DNA from: Gonium pectorale | Lineage: Eukaryota; Chlorophyta; Chlorophyceae; Chlamydomonadales; Volvocaceae | Direction: 5' to 3' | Length of the DNA: 25,580 nt | NCBI GenBank assembly: GCA_001584585.1 | Contig: LSYV01000008.1 | Location: 977,631 to 1,003,210 of the forward strand | Shown: piece after piece, positions 10,372 through 17,835 of the stretch | Layout of the letters: each line of letters begins with the position of its first letter | How positions within the stretch are numbered: the stretch's first letter is position 1 | Translations under genes and position numbers: made by a program | The notes under the pieces: generated by a model | Told to the model about the DNA's origin: nothing | The model's input: only the letters and a program-made list of their open reading frames with translations | Database searches by the model: none

Positions 10372-11413
10372 GCACCGCGGCGTCGAAGCAGCGGCGACGC
10401 TCAGGCGGGCCTTCCAGTCCCTGCACACGGCGCAAATGCGTGCATGGTCCTGAACGCACAGGAGCCTCTTGCCCCAGCAGCTGTTTGCACGAGCCCATGC
10501 CAGCGGCCTGGAGGGACACCTCATCTGCGGGCAATGACGGCATCCTGACCCGCCAACCCCACAATCCCACGGCCCCGGTCAGCGCAATACTGTCTGTGTG
10601 GACCGGTGGCGCCTACCCCTGCCCCTACCCCAGGCAGTTGCAGGCGGTGGTGACTCGGTCCCACTGCTCGGTCCCACTGCTCGGTCCCACTCGGTCCCAC
10701 TGCTCGCAGCACAGGTCCCGGGTCCACCCGGTGAAGGGGCCAACGCCCGGCGGCGCCGCCGCCGGCCGGCTTGGACCCGTGGGTCGTTCAGGCCCGGTGG
10801 CTGTCGCGGGGCCGGGCTGGCCGGCGGCTTGCGCCGCGCCGGGTGCGGGTCCGGCGGGCGCGGGCCCGGCGGCAGCGGCAGGGGTCGCCGGCGGGGCTGG
10901 CGGGGGTGCTTTGGGGCAGCCGCAGGGTCCCGCCACGGCTGCCAGGGCGTCGGCGAAGGCGGTGGCGGTGGCCTGGGCGACTGCGGTGGAGATGGCCTGG
11001 CTGCTGGCGGAGGCTGTGCCGCCTGAGGGTGTGTGTAGAGGGGGCGTTAGTGCGGGAGCCCGGAAAGGCACGCAGTACACAGGTGGGTAGCGTCGACGGC
11101 GGGAAGAGAACAATACGCTTGCACTAGGGAGGCTTTGAGCAACGCACGTTCACTACGCTGAAACATGCACACTCCGCACCCCACACCGCACACCGCACCG
11201 GTCGAACACGCGCTCGCGGCCGCACGAGACGTGGCGGTCGCGACTGCTCTCCTGCAGCGCCTCGGCGCGGGCCGCCGCCACCGCCTGCGCGCAGCTGCCT
11301 GCTGGCGGCGGCGAAGGTCGTCGGCCACGGCGCGGGCCAACGGCGGTGGACGGTAGGCGGTGGCATCGGCGTTGGCGCAGCCACTGCCGGCTGCCTGACG
11401 TAGGTTTGGGGCT

Positions 11414-11970
11414 NNNNNNNNNNNNNNNNNNNNNNNNNNNNNNNNNNNNNNNNNNNNNNNNNNNNNNNNNNNNNNNNNNNNNNNNNNNNNNNNNNNNNNN
11501 NNNNNNNNNNNNNNNNNNNNNNNNNNNNNNNNNNNNNNNNNNNNNNNNNNNNNNNNNNNNNNNNNNNNNNNNNNNNNNNNNNNNNNNNNNNNNNNNNNNN
11601 NNNNNNNNNNNNNNNNNNNNNNNNNNNNNNNNNNNNNNNNNNNNNNNNNNNNNNNNNNNNNNNNNNNNNNNNNNNNNNNNNNNNNNNNNNNNNNNNNNNN
11701 NNNNNNNNNNNNNNNNNNNNNNNNNNNNNNNNNNNNNNNNNNNNNNNNNNNNNNNNNNNNNNNNNNNNNNNNNNNNNNNNNNNNNNNNNNNNNNNNNNNN
11801 NNNNNNNNNNNNNNNNNNNNNNNNNNNNNNNNNNNNNNNNNNNNNNNNNNNNNNNNNNNNNNNNNNNNNNNNNNNNNNNNNNNNNNNNNNNNNNNNNNNN
11901 NNNNNNNNNNNNNNNNNNNNNNNNNNNNNNNNNNNNNNNNNNNNNNNNNNNNNNNNNNNNNNNNNNNNNN
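11414..11970. other. Assembly gap (557 N)
   Basis: The unknown bases lie in the intron between gene B exons 6 and 7. Their left edge is only 20 bp from exon 7. No exon appears to be lost, because A and B exons 6 and 7 are both present. Confidence 0.99.
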
Positions 11971-12032
11971 GTATGGGTATGGAGCCTGCCTGCGACTGCA
12001 CAGAGCACCGTGCCGCGAACACCGCGAGCTCC

Positions 12033-12190
12033 AATGACCCCCGCGCCCCTTTCAATGACCCCCGCGCCCCTTTCAATGACCCCCGCGCCCCTTTCAATGA
12101 CCCCCGCGCCCCTTTCAATGACCCCCGCGCCCCTTTCAATGACCCCCGCGCCCCTTTCAATGACCCCCGCGCCCCTTTCAATGACCCCCG
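12033..12190 (+). repeat. 21-bp minisatellite, seven full copies plus a partial eighth
   Basis: Seven identical copies of AATGACCCCCGCGCCCCTTTC (21 bp), then 11 bases of an eighth, lie in gene B intron 6 close to the N gap. The repeat probably caused the gap. The period is a multiple of three and the unit lacks stops, so it makes spurious ORFs on both strands. Confidence 0.95.
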
Positions 12191-14102
12191 CAGCCTGTGT
12201 ACAGCAGAACCCAACACGAGGTTTAGCGCAGGTGCAGAGAACCGCACCGCACCCTGCCAGCCTCCGGCTGCATCCGCCGTGCAGCCGTACATGCACACAG
12301 CCTGGTGCACATTGGAGTACATGTCGTGCGTACGGCAGCTTTACAGCAGCCGCACAAAGCACAGCGCCCGTGGAGCACTCTCGCAGCGTCCGCACCCACC
12401 TGTGACGGTGACGGTCGCCTGGGCGTCCGAGAAGGCGCGGGCGGTGGCGGTGGCGACGGCGCTCGCGAGCGAGCGACTGCGCGGCGGCTGGGGCGCTGCC
12501 GCCGCCGCCGCCGCAAACCTGCGCCACGGCCGCCGACACGGCGGCGGCGGAGGCGCTGGCGGCCTCCGACAGCGCGGCGCTGCTGGAGCGGGACACGGCC
12601 GTGACGCTGCCTGGGGCGTGGCGGGGCGGGGAGAAGGGGGAGAGGGGGAGGGGGAAGGGGAAGGGGCGCGTGTAGGTGGGGCCTGGCAATTTGTGCCAGG
12701 TTGCCGCATGGGTTCAAGTTGGAGTCGGGCGGGGCGAGGTGTCCAGGTGAGAGTGTCCGAGTGCGCTTTCTTTATATGGTCCGTGACGGCGCTTGCGGGC
12801 ACGCATTCCATTCAATGGCGGGGTTAGCAGCGGGCTGCACCAATAGGGATGCCTGGCCCTGGCCCGGGCCCCGCATGCCCACCTCCTTGCGAGTTGGCCA
12901 CGGAGTTGGCGTTGACGCTTGTCGCTGCTCCCTCGGGGGCCGGCGGGCCGGTCGGAGCCGCCGCCGCCGCGCCGGGGGGGGGGTGGACTTCCGGCGGCAC
13001 GGGCCCCGCCGTCGGGGCGGGAGTGGCGCTCGGCTGCGGGTCGGACAGCCAGGTACACACAGCCAGGCACACGTGAGGGACGAGCAGGAACGGGCTGCTC
13101 ATGAGGGACAAGGAGGAATGGGCCGCTTGCTTGCACGCCTGGGCAATGGCGTGGGTGCGTGTGGGCTAGATGTCCATGCCCCCCCCCCCGGCTTTGACGG
13201 ACGTGCAACCTGTAACCCGCTAGAGACATGCAGGGGGGCACCAGCAGAGCCATCGGTGCCCAGAGCGCCCGAGCACCGGAGTACGGCAGACCGTACTACG
13301 CCTTACAAGACACGCAGCACTGTATACAGTACATGATACGGCACAACCCTCAGTCCGGAGGCCTTGACGAAGCCTCGAGGAGAATGTGAGAGACCGGGGT
13401 GGGATGCTGGCCCTGCATGGCCCGCGTTTGCGCGTTCGTTGGTGGCGGGACTGGCGGGACTGGCGGCGGGGGGCCCAGCTCGGGGCATCAAACGGCCCCG
13501 ATTACTCGGTCCACGGTTCCCACGCACCCCTCACCCCACTGATGCTCTCGTCAGCATGCGGGCGGCCCGCCACCTCCCACGCGCTTACCGCGCTTGGTGG
13601 TGGTGGCGGTGATGGCGGCCGTGGCGCCCGCGATGCCGCTTCCAAAGCCTATTGACGTGCGGGCGGGCGAGCGGGAGGGGGGGGCGGCGCAGGCGCTGCG
13701 CGAGTGGGAGACCGGCAACGGCAACGCGCCGTTGAAGGGCGCCTCAGCTCCACCTCACGATATGCGGAACAGGTTCGGCACAGCCACACGCCCAGCACCT
13801 GCACCTACCCAGCCCCTTTTGGGGCCGCTGCACGCCATGCCCAGTAACACCGTGCCCCGCGACCTCGTGCCGGGCCACCTAACCAGGCGGCCTCACCTCC
13901 CGAAGCGCCGCCGCGTCGATGCCCGGGCGCGTCAGCGCCTGCGCGATCGCCTGCGGCCACAACCGGGAGGGATCGCTTGCGGCAGGACAGCGTGACGAGC
14001 GAGAAGAATGTTATCGCTCGGACGCTTCGCCTGGCGGCTTGCGCTTAAGACCTGACCGGTCGGCCTCTATCCGCGAGGCCGAGCGTGGGCGCCCTATCCA
14101 TC

Positions 14103-14158
14103 GGGGCAGCGGGGCAGCGGGGCAGCGGGGCAGCGGGGCAGCGGGGCAGCGGGGCAGC
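14103..14158 (+). repeat. GGGGCAGC octamer repeat, seven copies
   Basis: Seven perfect octamers lie in gene B intron 2. They are noncoding. Confidence 0.95.
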
Positions 14159-14630
14159 GGAGTCACCCCGCCCGGCGGCCCAGCACGCCTGTGTGGGAGT
14201 GTGGCGGAAGCTGGCAGCAGCAAGCGTGGCTTGGCAAACCTGGGGGACCGCCCGACATGCCGGGCGTGCGGCTTTGTGCCCTTGGGTGGGGCCGTGTGTT
14301 CTATATGATCTAAACATCTATGCGCGACAGTGTGAGACAGGCAGACATTCAAAAAAAACATCCTAGCCGGCAGCCCGTGTACCCGATAAAGGACCCCCCC
14401 TCGCTCTATGGACTTCACGCTGGGAGCTGTGCTGTGCTGGGATGGGGCCGTGTGTGTCGCCCTGCTGGCTGGTCATCGCATGGTCGCGTGGACATGCCCG
14501 CCAGCACGCCAGCACGCCCGCCCGGCGGCCGCCAACCGACCACCTGCGCGGCGGCTCCTGCCTGGCGCCACCCGATGCAACTACCGCGATGGGCGGCACA
14601 GACCTCCCACCGCTCACCCCGCCCCCCATG

Positions 14631-14750
14631 CACCCATGCACCCATGCACCCATGCACCCATGCACCCATGCACCCATGCACCCATGCACCCATGCACCCA
14701 TGCACCCATGCACCCATGCACCCATGCACCCATGCACCCATGCACCCATG
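14631..14750 (+). repeat. CACCCATG octamer repeat, fifteen copies
   Basis: Fifteen perfect octamers lie in gene B intron 2, with partial units at both ends. The complement reads as a Met-Gly-Ala-Trp-Val-His-type ORF of no significance. Confidence 0.95.
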
Positions 14751-15061
14751 CATGCGGCAGGGGGCCGGGCGGGGCAGAGCCTGTCCCGCACCCAACCGCC
14801 AGCCGCGCGGTCCGCCCTACCTCGGCGGTCGCCTGCGCCGCGACGTCGGCGGCGGCGGTGGTGTTGCCCGACGCGATCGCCCGCGATAGGGCCTCCGTGA
14901 TGGCCTCCGCGGTCGCCGCCGCGCTGGCGGAGCTGGAACCGGCGCCGCCACCGCCGCTGCCGCCGGCGGGCGGCGCCTGCCACAGGTGCCGCCCGCCGCC
15001 ACTCGCATCCCCGCCATCGCCGGCGCCGCCACTAGTGCGGTCGCTAGCGCAAACACCTGGT

Positions 15062-15095
15062 CACACACACACACACACACACACGCACACACACG
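15062..15095 (+). repeat. (CA)n microsatellite beside the gene B exon 2 acceptor
   Basis: A CA run lies directly upstream, in transcript sense, of the exon 2 acceptor. On the minus strand it is a TG/GT-rich tract leading into TGACCAG. Confidence 0.9.
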
Positions 15096-15240
15096 TGCAC
15101 CGTCCACATGGGGTCATGATCGGAGCCCACGCTCGCTTGAGTGCGCGCCCTGCCGAAATTCGGGCACGCGAACTCCGACCCGGCCGGAGCGTAAGGGGCC
15201 CGTCGGGTCGGCGCGTTGCGTCTCGCGGCCGGCCCACGCC

Positions 15241-15313
15241 TCCACACACCCACACCTCCTCACACCTCCTCACACCCACACACCCACACACCCACACACC
15301 CACACACCCACAT
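15241..15313 (+). repeat. CACACC / CACACCTCCT simple repeats in gene B intron 1
   Basis: Several CACACC- and CACACCTCCT-type units lie between gene B exons 1 and 2. They are noncoding. Confidence 0.85.
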
Positions 15314-15455
15314 CTCCACACCTTGAGCGTTCACGATCGCTCCCATCAGGGCAAGTAGGCAGGCGGCAGCTCTCACGCTAGATCTCAAGTCCCTCATTCT
15401 CTCCTCCCTCTGGCAGCCGGGTTCCCTACAATCGAGTACGCGTTTGTGTATGTGC

Positions 15456-15481
15456 CAGCTCGGCAGCAGCTAGCCGAGCTG
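15456..15481. promoter_or_regulatory. Inverted repeat upstream of gene B
   Basis: CAGCTCGGC and GCCGAGCTG are perfect 9-bp arms around an 8-nt centre, 59-84 bp upstream of the gene B ATG. This would be a core promoter or 5' UTR position. It could be a dimeric protein site or an mRNA hairpin. I saw no counterpart in front of gene A. Confidence 0.4.
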
Positions 15482-15636
15482 CGCACGAGTACCGCAAACC
15501 GTTTTCAGGGAACAAACCGGTCCGGCACCGGTCGGCTACGTTGATGCTGGACGGCATGGTTGCATTGATGTTCGCTCGGGGAGCGCTTGTTTGCCACTTA
15601 ACTTGCACTCCCTCCCTACGTGTAAGCGCGCTCAAC

Positions 15637-15649
15637 TGACCCACGGGTC
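15637..15649. promoter_or_regulatory. 13-mer TGACCCACGGGTC upstream of gene B, shared with gene A
   Basis: Identical to 8968-8980 and at a similar distance (240 bp) from the start codon of the paralogue. Candidate shared control site; purely inferential. Confidence 0.35.
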
Positions 15650-17398
15650 ATCGGTGTCGCATCATCGGTCTGCGAGCGCTGCAGGTTACAAGAGCTGGGC
15701 GTGTTTGCATTTGCGTATCCTCTTTGCAGCATGTCGCAAACCGGATCTCAAGCGCCCGGTCGAGGCTGGAGGTGGCCCAAAAGCTTGCCAGCGTGTGCTA
15801 GTAGTGAGTGGCCACCGTGCTAAACGACGGCGCCTTCCGGGCTCATCAGACGCTACTGCAGAGAAGCCCAGAGAGGAAATCAATGTGAGACGCTGTGAGA
15901 CGCAACCAATTGTGAATTTGTGATGGGGGCGGAGCCCCCTCCCCTAGCCCGTATCATCAGCATGACAGCTGGGAGCATGGTTATCGTGTTGCCGTTCACT
16001 CTTCGCACACCGTTTCCCTTCGCGGGCGGCCATGTATTGATGGGGTTGTAGGCTGACCGGTGGCGAGCCGCCAACATACCGTTCGGTACGATACGGCACA
16101 CCGGGACGCACGCACCGGGGGCGGTCGCTGTGCCCCCACAGAATCCCCAAGGCATGCCCACCCCCACCCCCCCAACCCCACACCACGGGGTCGCCGACCG
16201 GTCCTCCCAACCCGCATGCATGCACTAATTGACGTCTGGGAGTAGCTGGCTTGCCTGGGAGGGGGCTGTGCCCTCAGAGGGAGTACTTACCATCTACCCA
16301 TGGCCACACCGGCTTTGACGGGTACCTGTAACATCTAACATCTAACATCTATGCCGCATGTCCAACCCATGTCCGTCCACCCGTACCCGGCCGGCCAAGG
16401 CTGTGCACGCACGCGGTGCAGGGAGCGGTGCAGGGGGCAAATTGCGGTACGTACGGGGCTACGGGCACAGTGTTGTGAACGTACGGACACAGTACTGTCC
16501 TACTGTACGGCAAAGGCGGCCTGTATGGTCGCATGCGAGCGAGGGCGTAGGGCTGGGACCGGGCCCTCACATCTTACGGTGCGTCTGTTATGTGAAGTCC
16601 CATACGGACTTCGCCACGCGACATATATACGTTATTACAAGATATAGCGGCTGGTCCTCGGCTGGGTGTATGGCATCTTGTGCCGCTATAGTGCATGCAC
16701 GGTTGTGCGCTGGCTCGGCTGCACGGTGTGGGGGCTTGGAGTGGTGCACCGCACGCCGCGGGGGGTGCTGGGGCGAAGGAAGGCAACGGTGGCCTGGCAG
16801 AAGGCCCGTGTGGTTGGCGGGTCTTGTTTGGGCCGACCTGGATGCCTATTGAAGGAGGAAAGGCGGTGAGGGGATACATGGGCCGGAGGTGGACGATGGT
16901 GGTGGGGGCTCGGGCGGTGGTGGTGACGGACAGGCGATGGTCGTGGGCCGGATGGCAGAGTTGGTGTATCGGGCGGAGGCCACGGAGGGGTGACGCGGGC
17001 CGGGGCTTGCCGGATGACAGCGGTGGGGACGGCACGTATGGGATGCAGTTGCGGCCTGTCATGGGGTTGGCGTTGGAGGCAGGGTGGGGTGTGCAGCGAC
17101 AGGTGGAAGTAAGAGATGGATGTAGAATGATGGAGACAAATAAAGCGCTGCGCTCAATTACCGCATGCTGGACCGTATCTTGGGAGCGATTGATGGAGGA
17201 CCAATGACTGATTAGCTCGTAGACGTATGCATAGTTGAGCGCAAATGGCGCAGAATCATTCAGACCGTCACAACAAGGGCAAGCGTTGACGTTGACATTG
17301 TTGCGAACGGGCACGGGGCAGTGCGGAGCGTGCAATGGATATTGAATATTGCCCCTACTTGACCCTAATGCATCAAGTAATTGTCACGTGTCCGATGG

Positions 17399-17406
17399 TA
17401 TATATA
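17399..17406 (+). promoter_or_regulatory. TATA box (TATATATA)
   Basis: A perfect TATATATA lies 64 bp before the ATG at 17470, in a GC-poor pocket and facing the cyclase gene. It is the best core-promoter candidate in the window and implies transcription starting around 17430-17440. Confidence 0.55.
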
Positions 17407-17469
17407 CGAGCGATCGGCTCGAAGGGCTGTCCACCAGACTGCAAATTAAGAATTGAAACATAACAAAAG

Positions 17470-17727
17470 ATGTCTTCCTCAACCCTATGGTCTTATCCAC
17501 GACCAGGCGACCTGTCCGAGCAAATCCATACCCACCTTAACGCCCTTTCCCACTCTTCAGGCACGCTCCAATTATACTGTATGGGAGCTCACTCTATGGA
17601 CTTCTGGTCGTGCAGCAGTGGCGAAAGTGTACTTACTGCAGAATTTTCCGTATGGCGTCCGTTCACGGTGAAGTTCCCAGTTCTCTTATTGGTACAGATG
17701 CAACCCACACATATCCTCTGTGGGTAA
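17470..17727 (+). CDS. 85-codon leader ORF: upstream ORF, cyclase first exon, or separate small gene
   Basis: The ATG sits in a good context (AACAAAAGATGTC) shortly after the TATA box. The ORF uses AT-richer, unbiased codons unlike the neighbouring exons, and I recognise no domain. It is in the same frame as the cyclase ORF, separated by one TAA (17725-17727). A potential 93-nt intron (donor GTGAAG at 17668, pyrimidine-rich tract, acceptor ending 17760) would skip that stop in phase 0 and add about 90 residues to the cyclase N-terminus. Without splicing it is a long upstream ORF ending 108 nt before the proposed cyclase ATG. Confidence 0.35.
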   Translation: MSSSTLWSYPRPGDLSEQIHTHLNALSHSSGTLQLYCMGAHSMDFWSCSSGESVLTAEFSVWRPFTVKFPVLLLVQMQPTHILCG

Positions 17728-17835
17728 CGCCCTACTGTTTTCTTCGCTGCTGTTGATGAGAAGACCTCGCGGTTTACGGGCGAGGCTTGGTTGACGGGCG
17801 AAGCCGCAACGGCCTGGCGTGTTGGCCGGCGAGTG

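Larger units (their letters stand above)
10239..15397 (-). pseudogene. Gene B: tandem paralogue of gene A with frameshifts (young pseudogene or assembly errors)
   Basis: Same architecture as gene A. Exons: 15397-15322, 15056-14821, 13950-13897, 13648-13589, 13033-12883, 12610-12400, 11394-11199, 11022-10629, 10333-10239. Every intron phase that can be read matches A. Signal peptide MRDLRSSVRAAACLLALMGA ends in NAQ before a donor placed exactly as in A. Exon 2 is Gly-rich, then Ala-rich with SGNTTAAADV. Exon 5 is Pro/Ala-rich and ends NSVANSQG (A has NSVANSFG). The 11022-10629 exon covers A exons 8 and 9 without an intron: GPCGCP, LCCEQWD, ACNCLG. Breaks: an extra GAGC in exon 6 (12467-12474), several non-triplet indels in exon 7 beside the N gap, and one extra T in a T5 run in the last exon (10310-10314). 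Past each isolated break the conserved frame resumes, so the lesions are young or artefactual. The tail lacks one Cys of A. Confidence 0.75.
15398..17398. other. Intergenic region between divergent gene B and the cyclase gene
   Basis: No family is recognised here. It should hold the promoters of gene B (left) and the cyclase (right). It contains a hairpin GGGGGC-GGA-GCCCCC (15925-15939), three ACATCTA units near 16330, and several GTACGG motifs at 16451-16510. ORFs at 15591-15923 (plus), 16695-17207 (plus) and 16574-17335 (minus) have no motif I can defend. The stretch from about 17100 is lower in GC than the rest. Confidence 0.5.

Noticed and set aside
12033..12190. CRISPR-like regular repeat
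   Set aside because: The units are directly adjacent with no unique spacers, in an intron of a eukaryotic gene. It is a minisatellite. The same applies to 24219-24335.
11124..12827. Long ORFs on both strands spanning the N run
   Set aside because: They are open only because N bases carry no stop and the 21-bp minisatellite lacks stops. They do not represent protein.
14363..15358. ORFs with Cys-Thr-His-Ala-Pro-Met or Met-Gly-Ala-Trp-Val-His repeats
   Set aside because: They are products of the 15-copy CACCCATG array in a gene B intron.
16574..17335. 253-codon minus-strand ORF, possible retrotransposon tail
   Set aside because: Only one short Cys-containing stretch is suggestive. No reverse transcriptase motifs are seen, so it is not annotated as a gene.
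17791..17835. Cyclase start 45 nt upstream of 17836
   Set aside because: The codon at 17791 is TTG. The first ATG in this frame after the stop is 17836, and it begins a plausible lipid-anchor sequence.
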